11,980 bases of DNA from Hankyongella sp964404985 (GTDB lineage Bacteria > Pseudomonadota > Alphaproteobacteria > Sphingomonadales > Sphingomonadaceae), in contig CAYOMD010000039.1 of NCBI GenBank assembly GCA_964404985.1, positions 1 through 11,980 of the forward strand, given 5' to 3'. Of this stretch, positions 7,218 through 11,980 are shown in pieces. The stretch's first letter is position 1. Each line of letters starts with the position of its first letter. The position numbers and the translations under genes are program-made. Under the pieces are notes generated by a model. It did not search any database, was not told where the DNA came from, and was given only the letters and a program-made list of their open reading frames with translations.

Positions 7218-8297
7218 TTAGCCTCTGAGGGCCGGCATCTTGCCCTGGCGCATGATGTAGCTGATGACTTCCGCTACCGCCTGGTAATGCTCCGGCTTGA
7301 TTTCCGCGTCCAGGTCGATTGCCGCGTGCAGGCTGCGCGCCAGCGGCGGATTCTCGACAATCGGGATGTTATGCTGCGCTGCAATCTCGCGGATCTTGAG
7401 CGCGATGCTGTCCATCCCCTTGGCAACGACTTTCGGTGCGCCGAGCGCCCCCTGCTCGTACTGCAGCGCCACCGCATAGTGGGTCGGGTTGGTGATGACG
7501 ACACTGGCCTTGGGCACAGCGGCCATCATGCGCTTGCGTGCCCGCTCCATCTGGATCTGCCGCCGGCGCGCCTTGATATGCGGGTCACCCTCGTTCTGCT
7601 TGTATTCATCCTTCACCTCCTGGAGCGTCATGCGCATGCGCTTCAGGAAGGCGAGCCGCTGATAAAAGTAATCAGCCAGCGCAATCACCCCCACCAGGAT
7701 GGCGACCGCCAGCAGCATGCGCACCATCAGGCTGATACTGAGTTGCAGCAGGTCGGTCATGTTGCCCATCAGCGCCGTCTCCAGCCGGATGCGGTACGGA
7801 AAGACCACGGCGATGACGACCACTGTGACAACAGCGAGCTTGGCAAGCGACTTCAGGAACTCGACGAAACCACTCATGCCGAACAGGCGGCCGAAGCCTT
7901 TGAGTGGGGAGAGTTTATCGAACTTCGGCGCGACCTTGCTCCAGGACAGGGTCGGGCGTCCCTGCGTCAGGCCGCCAACAACCGCCGCCACGAGGAACAG
8001 GAAAAGCACCGGACTGAGCGCCACCATGGTCTGGCCCAGAATTTCGCTGGCCAGCCGCTGGCTGGTGCGGTCCGTCAGGGGGATGGTCTCCGGCGTCGCC
8101 AGCAGCTTCATCAGCAGCGGCGAGATCATGCTGGCTGACCAGCCGGCGGCAATCGTCAGGCCGAGCGCTGCCGAGCCGAGCATGACGGCATGGCGCATCT
8201 CCTGCGATCGCGGGACGTCGCCTTTCTTGCGCGCTTCCTCTAGTCGGTGATCGGTCGGGTCTTCGGTTTTCTGGCTGTCATCCTGGTCGCCGGCCAT
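7218..8297 (-). CDS. flhB: Flagellar export apparatus switch protein FlhB
   Basis: Inner-membrane part of the flagellar type III export gate; it switches secretion from rod/hook to filament substrates after self-cleavage. The 359 residues have the typical N-terminus (KTEDPTDHRLEEARKKGDVPRS, about 10-31) and membrane segments near 39-58, 88-110, 150-168 and 189-208. A basic linker (KARRRQIQMERARKRM) leads to the autocleavage motif N270-P271-T272-H273, almost the same position as in Salmonella. The C-domain continues with APKVVAKGMDSIALKIRE and IPIVENPPLARSLH. The ATG at 8297 has a GGGAGG ribosome site about 8 bases upstream, inside the end of fliR; the fliR stop is only 3 bases away, so the two are probably translationally coupled. 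The 89-residue gene at 10741 copies this protein's C-domain. Confidence 0.97.
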   Translation of the reverse strand: MAGDQDDSQKTEDPTDHRLEEARKKGDVPRSQEMRHAVMLGSAALGLTIAAGWSASMISPLLMKLLATPETIPLTDRTSQRLASEILGQTMVALSPVLFLFLVAAVVGGLTQGRPTLSWSKVAPKFDKLSPLKGFGRLFGMSGFVEFLKSLAKLAVVTVVVIAVVFPYRIRLETALMGNMTDLLQLSISLMVRMLLAVAILVGVIALADYFYQRLAFLKRMRMTLQEVKDEYKQNEGDPHIKARRRQIQMERARKRMMAAVPKASVVITNPTHYAVALQYEQGALGAPKVVAKGMDSIALKIREIAAQHNIPIVENPPLARSLHAAIDLDAEIKPEHYQAVAEVISYIMRQGKMPALRG

Positions 8298-8300
8298 GGC

Positions 8301-9059
8301 TCAGCCTCCCAGGATCGGCCGAAGTGCCTCGGCGTAACGGTCGATGAACACGGTCATCATGGTGCCGATAAGTACCAGCAACAGCATGAACGACAGCAGA
8401 ATGCTCAGCGGTTGGGCGATGAAAAACACCTGCATGGTCGGCGCCAGCCGTGCCATCAGCCCCAGCCCGACGTTGAACAGCAGCCCATAGAGCAGGAACG
8501 GCGCCGATAACTGGATGCCGAGCGCAAAGCTCTGGCTGACCAGCCGGATCGCCATCATGGCAAAGTCACCGGCCGGCAGCGGTGCTCCGGGGGTGAACAG
8601 ACTGTAGGAGCGCACCAGTGCTGCCAGAAACAGGTGATGCGTGTCAGTCGCCAGGATCATGATCATGCCGAGCATGCCCATGAAGCGCGCGACAACCACC
8701 GTCTGGCCGCCGACGCTGGGGTCGAGAATGGATGCAGAGGCCAGGCCGCTCTGCAGCGCGATGACACTGCCGGCAACCGCCAGCGAATTGAACATGATGC
8801 GTGCCCCGCCACCCAGCGCAATCCCGAGCAGGATTTCGCTCACCAGCAGCCCTAGCAGTTCTGTGGCAGTTGCAGGCGTGCGCGGCAGGTTCAGCAAAAT
8901 GACCGGCAGCAGCACAAAGCAGATCGCCAGCGCCATGATGAGGCGCACGCGTGCAGGCACCTGTTCGTCGCCGAGTACCGGCATCACCATCATCATGCTG
9001 CCCACCCGTGCAAACACGAGCAGATACGCGATCACCTGCGGCGTGAGCGCCTCGGGCAT
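8301..9059 (-). CDS. fliR: Flagellar export gate protein FliR
   Basis: Polytopic inner-membrane protein that joins the FliP5FliQ4FliR1 core of the flagellar secretion pore. The product has 252 residues, normal for the family, and is hydrophobic along most of its length. Recognisable family segments are LLVFARVGSMMMVMPVLGDEQVPARVR at the N-terminus (about 13-39), the central GLASASILDPSVGGQ, and SFALGIQLSAPFLLYGLLFNVGLGLMARLAPTMQVFFIAQP. It starts with ATG one base after the fliQ stop and ends 3 bases before flhB, forming a tight fliQ-fliR-flhB unit. Confidence 0.97.
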   Translation of the reverse strand: MPEALTPQVIAYLLVFARVGSMMMVMPVLGDEQVPARVRLIMALAICFVLLPVILLNLPRTPATATELLGLLVSEILLGIALGGGARIMFNSLAVAGSVIALQSGLASASILDPSVGGQTVVVARFMGMLGMIMILATDTHHLFLAALVRSYSLFTPGAPLPAGDFAMMAIRLVSQSFALGIQLSAPFLLYGLLFNVGLGLMARLAPTMQVFFIAQPLSILLSFMLLLVLIGTMMTVFIDRYAEALRPILGG

Positions 9060-9060
9060 A

Positions 9061-9324
9061 TCAGCCGGAGATGATGCGGTCAGCGAGCCGGTTCATGAAG
9101 GAACCGAGCGCCTCGCCCATGAACGGCAAGCCCAGCAAGAGGACAACCACGACTGCAATGAGTTTTGGCACAAACGTCAGGGTCATTTCCTGAATCTGGG
9201 TCAAGGCCTGGAACAGGGAAATGACAAGACCGATCAGCAGCGTCACGATCAATACCGGCGCCGAGATCAGCAGCAAGGTGGTCAGGGAGTCGCGCGCGAC
9301 ATCGAGAGTTTCAGGGCCAGTCAT
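9061..9324 (-). CDS. fliQ: Flagellar export gate protein FliQ
   Basis: Small inner-membrane subunit of the flagellar type III export pore, with 87 residues and two membrane helices (about 15-37 and 49-69). The link between them, LFQALTQIQEMTLTFVPK, is the family hallmark. The frame stays open upstream to 9393, but ATG 9324 (MTGPETLDVARDSL) was chosen because it gives the standard FliQ length and N-terminus. The ribosome site is not obvious: a GAGG lies about 16 bases before this ATG, closer to where an ATG at 9345 (17 codons in on the long frame, MRRHGYAM) would begin. A perfect inverted repeat and a TTAACCAT motif lie just upstream. The fliR start follows the stop by one base. Confidence 0.93.
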   Translation of the reverse strand: MTGPETLDVARDSLTTLLLISAPVLIVTLLIGLVISLFQALTQIQEMTLTFVPKLIAVVVVLLLGLPFMGEALGSFMNRLADRIISG

Positions 9325-9328
9325 AGCA

Positions 9329-9350
9329 TAACCATGACGCCTCATGGTTA
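9329..9350. repeat. Perfect inverted repeat in the fliQ leader
   Basis: TAACCATGA (9329-9337) and TCATGGTTA (9342-9350) form a 9-bp stem with a 4-base loop, ending 4 bases before the fliQ ATG. As DNA it resembles a dyad operator; as RNA it could hide the fliQ ribosome site. Confidence 0.6.
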
Positions 9351-9351
9351 A
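9344..9351 (-). promoter_or_regulatory. Candidate CtrA half-site upstream of fliQ
   Basis: TTAACCAT on the - strand is an exact match to the half-site motif described for CtrA in Caulobacter. A full TTAA-N7-TTAAC site is not present (the expected upstream half reads GAAA). A near copy, ATAACCAT, lies on the + strand at 9328-9335, as the other arm of the inverted repeat. Confidence 0.35.
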
Positions 9352-9404
9352 CCGAAGGTTTCCGCGCAAGTGAGAAAAGCCAGATACCCGCACTTCAGCC
9401 CGGT

Positions 9405-9419
9405 TGAGGCCAAGCCTCA
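9405..9419. terminator. Small hairpin at the fliE stop codon
   Basis: TGAGGC (9405-9410) and GCCTCA (9414-9419) form a 6-bp stem with a 3-base loop that includes the fliE stop. No T-run follows on the - strand. Together with the 92-base gap before fliQ it may mark a boundary between flgB-flgC-fliE and fliQ-fliR-flhB. Confidence 0.35.
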
Positions 9420-9740
9420 GATCGGCATGCGCATGATGTCCTGATAGGCGGAGATCACCTTGTCGCGCACGCTGACCAGGGTATCGAGCGCCAGCTCCGC
9501 ACCATTGACCGCCGTCACCACATCCACCAGGTCCGCTTTGCCGGCCACGGCCAGTGCAGACTGGCTTTCTGCCTTGCGGGCCGTCTGCTCGACATCCTGC
9601 AGTGCTTGGGTGAGGAAATCACCGAAGCCGCCACTGCCGTTCGCCTCCGTGGCGGCTGCCTCGCCGAAGCCGCCGCCGACGCCCGAGCGCGCGACCGACT
9701 GGCCATAGGCTGCTGCAGCGTCCAGTGCCTTGGTGAACAT
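9417..9740 (-). CDS. fliE: Flagellar hook-basal body protein FliE
   Basis: First rod-level component, linking the membrane ring and export gate to the rod; exported through the flagellar type III pathway. The 107-residue protein has a Gly/Ala-rich, probably disordered N-terminus (about 11-40). Then come GDFLTQALQDVEQTARKAESQS, the helical core LVDVVTAVNGAELALDTLVSVRDK, and the family's C-terminal signature VISAYQDIMRMPI. No Sec signal is present, as expected for a type III substrate. The ATG at 9740 has a GAGAGG ribosome site about 5 bases upstream. It follows flgC by 20 bases. Confidence 0.95.
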   Translation of the reverse strand: MFTKALDAAAAYGQSVARSGVGGGFGEAAATEANGSGGFGDFLTQALQDVEQTARKAESQSALAVAGKADLVDVVTAVNGAELALDTLVSVRDKVISAYQDIMRMPI

Positions 9741-9760
9741 GATCGCCTCTCTAGAAAGGT

Positions 9761-10174
9761 TTAGCGCAGCAGATCGATGGTACGGGTCGCCAGCTGCTTG
9801 GCCGACTCGATGGAGGACAGATTGGCCTCATAGCTGCGTTGTGCTTCGCGCAGATCGGATGATTCGATGAGGCCGTTGACATTCGGCGTCGATACATAGC
9901 CCTGCGCGTCGGCCGCCGGGTGGCCGGGTGCATATCTTCGCCCGAAGGCTCCGGGATCGCTGGCAACGCGGCGCACCGCCACTTCCTTGGCACCGGTCTC
10001 GCGGTCGAGCACGGATTTGAACTGCACGATCTTGCGCCGGTACGGCTGGCCACCGGGGGTGGACGCCACCGAATCCTGGTTGGCGATGTTTTCGGCAATG
10101 ACCCGCATGCGCAGGGATTGTGCGCGCAGCCCGCTGGCCGAGACGACAAGCGCCTTATCGAGATCGCCTGCCAT
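9761..10174 (-). CDS. flgC: Flagellar proximal rod protein FlgC
   Basis: Proximal rod subunit, exported by the flagellar type III system. The 137 residues are normal for FlgC. The rod/hook N-terminal motif is clear: SASGLRAQSLRMRVIAENIANQDS (12-35) followed by GGQPYRRKIVQF. The C-terminal helix ends AQRSYEANLSSIESAKQLATRTIDLLR, typical of rod and hook proteins. The ATG at 10174 lies two bases after the flgB stop, and its ribosome site (GGAGG) is inside the last codons of flgB, so the pair is probably translationally coupled. Identification is firm. Confidence 0.97.
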   Translation of the reverse strand: MAGDLDKALVVSASGLRAQSLRMRVIAENIANQDSVASTPGGQPYRRKIVQFKSVLDRETGAKEVAVRRVASDPGAFGRRYAPGHPAADAQGYVSTPNVNGLIESSDLREAQRSYEANLSSIESAKQLATRTIDLLR

Positions 10175-10176
10175 CG

Positions 10177-10608
10177 TCAGCCTCCGTTCCGGCCAATGGC
10201 CAGGCGCAACAGCCCGGCGTTCTTGCGCATCAGGTTGGTCATCAGCGAGTATTGCATCTGCACCTCGGCGATATCGATCAGCTGGTCTTCCAGGCTGACG
10301 TTGTTGCCGTTCGGTTTGGTCTCGGTGGCACTTTCATCGAGCTGGCTGCCGAAATTCCCGCCCACCTCGCCGCGCAGGGCCACCAGGCCGGCCGGCTCGG
10401 CGATCCGCGGCTTGACAACACTTGGCGTACCCGGCTGGCGGTTCAACTGGGACAGGACATCCTTGAAATCGACATCGGCGAGCTTGCGCGCCTTGTAATC
10501 CGGCGTATCGGCGTTTGCGAGATTGGTCGACGTAACCGCCTGACGCGCGTTGAGATGGCGCATCTTGTACGCCATTGCCGAGAAAAGCGGGAGGTCGGTC
10601 GGGTCCAT
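10177..10608 (-). CDS. flgB: Flagellar proximal rod protein FlgB
   Basis: Proximal rod subunit and first gene of the flgB-flgC-fliE unit. The 143-residue protein has the rod-family motif AVTSTNLANADTPDYKARKLADVDF (24-48), the conserved NGNNVSLEDQ (100-109), and a C-terminal helical end (VQMQYSLMTNLMRKNAGLLRLAIG). The ATG at 10608 has an AAGGA ribosome site 5 bases upstream. The start is divergent from the FlhB-like gene at 10741, and the 132-base gap between them carries CtrA-like boxes. Confidence 0.96.
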   Translation of the reverse strand: MDPTDLPLFSAMAYKMRHLNARQAVTSTNLANADTPDYKARKLADVDFKDVLSQLNRQPGTPSVVKPRIAEPAGLVALRGEVGGNFGSQLDESATETKPNGNNVSLEDQLIDIAEVQMQYSLMTNLMRKNAGLLRLAIGRNGG

Positions 10609-10646
10609 GGGGGTCCTTCGTCAGAGCGCCACCATGCCAGTCTCTC

Positions 10647-10662
10647 GTTAATGCAAAGTAAA
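10647..10662 (-). promoter_or_regulatory. CtrA-like box facing flgB
   Basis: On the - strand this reads TTTA-CTTTGCA-TTAAC, one base from the CtrA consensus TTAA-N7-TTAAC. It lies about 40 bases upstream of the flgB ATG and points toward flgB. Confidence 0.45.
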
Positions 10663-10670
10663 AACTCTGC

Positions 10671-10686
10671 TTTAACAATTATTAAC
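10671..10686 (+). promoter_or_regulatory. CtrA-like box facing the flhX-like gene and fliO-fliP
   Basis: TTTA-ACAATTA-TTAAC on the + strand is again one base from TTAA-N7-TTAAC and is followed by C, giving TTAACCA. It lies about 55 bases upstream of the ATG at 10741. With the - strand box 8 bases away it forms a divergent pair. Confidence 0.45.
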
Positions 10687-10740
10687 CAAAAATGCGCGAT
10701 AGCGGGTGACAGACTGACCCAAGGATCGCAGAACGCCATA

Positions 10741-11010
10741 ATGTCCACAGACGAGACCCCCTCCCTCTCCCAGCGTGCTGTTGCCATTGCCGACAGCCCG
10801 GACGGCCCGCACCTGGTCGCCAAGGGGCGCGGTGCGCTGGCCGAGCAGATCCTGGCACTGGCATTTGCGCACGGCGTCAAAGTCCGGCAGGACGCCGCGC
10901 TGACCGAAATGCTTGAGGCGTTTGAAGTTGAGTCCCCGATCCCGGCCCCGGCCCTGGATGCGGTGGCTGCCGTGCTCTCCCATGTTTATGCCGCGACACA
11001 CACGGCATGA
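10741..11010 (+). CDS. FlhB C-terminal-domain paralogue (FlhX-like export switch protein)
   Basis: An 89-residue soluble protein with no membrane segment or signal peptide. Residues 13-83 align with the post-cleavage part of the FlhB C-domain in this same window: AVAIADSPDGPHLVAKG against AVALQYEQGALGAPKVVAKG, then an Ile/Leu-rich helix, a short strand (VKVRQDAALTEML) and a closing helix. The NPTH autocleavage motif is absent; the protein begins where the cleaved FlhB fragment would. Small FlhB-C proteins (FlhX in Helicobacter, annotated elsewhere as EscU/YscU/HrcU family) can stand in for that fragment in substrate switching. Position in front of fliO and fliP supports an export role, but the exact function is inferred. 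The ATG has only a distant AAGGA (15 bases). The stop overlaps the fliO start as ATGA. Confidence 0.85.
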   Translation: MSTDETPSLSQRAVAIADSPDGPHLVAKGRGALAEQILALAFAHGVKVRQDAALTEMLEAFEVESPIPAPALDAVAAVLSHVYAATHTA

Positions 11011-11330
11011 CCGCGCTCGATTACCTCCGTTTTGTCGGCGCGTTGCTGCTTGTTCTGGGGCTGATGTTCGGGATGGCCTATGCGCTCCGGCGTTGGGGCG
11101 GCAAGCTGACTGCTCTAGCCGGCGGCCTGCCGGGTACAACGACGCGCCTGGCCACGATTGAGACGCGCTACCTCGATCCGCGTCACAAGCTGGTGCTGAT
11201 CCGCCGGGACAACAGAGAGCATCTGATCCTTATCGGCCCCGGGGTCGCAACCACCGTTGAGACTATCCCTGATACCCTTGCCGCAAAGCCCGAGTTACCG
11301 CATGACCCGACCCCGCCTCTTACGCACTAG
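11007..11330 (+). CDS. fliO: Flagellar biosynthesis protein FliO
   Basis: Membrane-anchored assembly factor that helps FliP form its ring in the flagellar export gate. The 107 residues contain one N-terminal membrane helix (about 8-27, FVGALLLVLGLMFGMAYALR). The small cytosolic domain that follows has the family pattern LATIETRYLDPRHKLVLIRRDNREHLILIGPG (48-79). The tail is Pro-rich (KPELPHDPTPP). FliO is weakly conserved, so the call rests on this pattern plus its place before fliP. It starts by ATGA overlap with the upstream gene and overlaps fliP by 29 bases. Confidence 0.9.
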   Translation: MTALDYLRFVGALLLVLGLMFGMAYALRRWGGKLTALAGGLPGTTTRLATIETRYLDPRHKLVLIRRDNREHLILIGPGVATTVETIPDTLAAKPELPHDPTPPLTH

Positions 11331-11980
11331 CTGCGCGTTCGCCGCTGTATTCACAGGGGCCGTTGTGCTGGCTGCCCCGGCGCTCGCACAGAGCGTCTCG
11401 CTTGATCTGGGCGAAGGCGGCACCTTGAGCAACCGCGTCGTCCAGCTGGTCCTGCTGATTACGGTGCTGAGCGTAGCACCCGGGATATTGCTGGCCGTCA
11501 CCTCGTTCACCCGCATCGTCGTGGTGCTGTCGTTGCTGCGCAATGCGCTCGGCACCCAGCAGGCACCCCCCAACGGCGTTCTGATTTCGCTGGCGATGTT
11601 CCTGTCGTTTTTCATCATGGCCCCGACCTTCCAGACCGCATGGGAGACTGGAATCAAGCCGTTCACCGAGGAGCAGATCACCCAGGAGGTGGCCTATGAA
11701 CGCACGGTGGTGCCGTTTCGCGCCTTCATGCTGAAGCACACGCGGGAGAGCGACCTGCAGCTATTTGTGGATATCTCAAAGCGGACGATTGCCAGCCCGG
11801 CCCAGACGCCGATGAGCGTGCTGGTGCCCGCTTTCATGATTTCCGAGCTGCGACGGGCTTTCGAGATCGGTTTTCTGCTGTTTCTGCCATTCGTCATCAT
11901 CGACCTTGTGGTCTCTGCCATCCTCATGGCGATGGGCATGATGATGCTGCCCCCGGTGACGATCTCGCTGCCGTTCAAGC
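11302..11980 (+). CDS. fliP: Flagellar export gate protein FliP (3' end outside window)
   Basis: Pentameric inner-membrane core of the flagellar type III secretion pore. The frame opens at ATG 11302, 29 bases inside fliO, and is still open at the window end after 226 codons, near the expected C-terminus. A Sec signal peptide is clear: basic MTRPRLLR, hydrophobic core, and AxA cleavage site ALA|Q after residue 29, as known for cleaved FliP proteins. Then come a membrane helix (47-68), the hallmark SFTRIVVVLSLLRNALGTQQ (68-87) and a second helix LISLAMFLSFFIMAP. The periplasmic segment follows, then SPAQTPMSVLVPAFMISELR (165-184) and the final helices with MGMMMLPPVTISLPFK. The start has no strong ribosome site, suggesting coupling to fliO translation. 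Confidence 0.96.
   Translation, partial: MTRPRLLRTSCAFAAVFTGAVVLAAPALAQSVSLDLGEGGTLSNRVVQLVLLITVLSVAPGILLAVTSFTRIVVVLSLLRNALGTQQAPPNGVLISLAMFLSFFIMAPTFQTAWETGIKPFTEEQITQEVAYERTVVPFRAFMLKHTRESDLQLFVDISKRTIASPAQTPMSVLVPAFMISELRRAFEIGFLLFLPFVIIDLVVSAILMAMGMMMLPPVTISLPFK

Noticed and set aside
6957..8138. Open frame of 393 codons on the + strand across cckA and flhB
   Set aside because: It is antisense to two well-supported genes and spans their junction; the composition is His/Gln/Arg-rich and shows no family pattern.
10672..10685. TTAA-N6-TTAA overlapping the + strand CtrA-like box
   Set aside because: The spacing is 6, not 7, so it is not a separate CtrA site. The N7 reading one base earlier (TTTA-N7-TTAAC) was kept instead.
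10853..10869. Sigma-54-like sequence TGGCACTGGCATTTGC
   Set aside because: The -24 GG and -12 GC elements are one base too far apart, and it lies inside the coding sequence of the flhX-like gene.

Overview
The window is about 12 kb of GC-rich chromosome from an alphaproteobacterium. The evidence is the gene content and order: flgB-flgC-fliE-fliQ-fliR-flhB, then a CckA-type cell-cycle kinase, recA, alaS and an icd of the eukaryote-like NADP type. The order within Alphaproteobacteria cannot be fixed by reading alone. No phage, insertion sequence, CRISPR array, tRNA or rRNA is visible, and no gene-free stretch exceeds 300 bases. This is core chromosome; the unusual signals lie in its short intergenic gaps.

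Layout, left to right. (1) 1-567, + strand: the 3' end of icd, convergent with alaS and separated from it by a perfect 8-bp hairpin that overlaps the alaS stop codon. (2) 587-4425, - strand: alaS (GTG start) and recA, separated by a strong intrinsic terminator placed just in front of alaS. (3) 4426-4678: a 253-bp gap holding the recA control region, with two near-matches to the alphaproteobacterial LexA box, and two large imperfect inverted repeats that look like diverged copies of one element. (4) 4679-7162, - strand: cckA, a hybrid histidine kinase. (5) 7218-10608, - strand: flhB, fliR, fliQ, fliE, flgC and flgB, encoding the flagellar export gate and proximal rod. (6) 10609-10740: a divergent control region with two CtrA-like boxes in opposite orientation. 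(7) 10741-11980, + strand: a small FlhB-C-domain paralogue (FlhX-like), fliO, and fliP, which runs off the window end.

How the genes fit together. FliP, FliQ, FliR and FlhB form the core of the flagellar type III export gate, FliO helps assemble FliP, and FliE, FlgB and FlgC are the first rod parts built on it. CckA, through ChpT, controls the CtrA regulator, which commonly drives flagellar genes in Alphaproteobacteria. CtrA-like sites in front of flgB, the flhX-like gene and fliQ therefore agree with the neighbouring kinase. RecA, AlaS and Icd are housekeeping functions that follow cckA.
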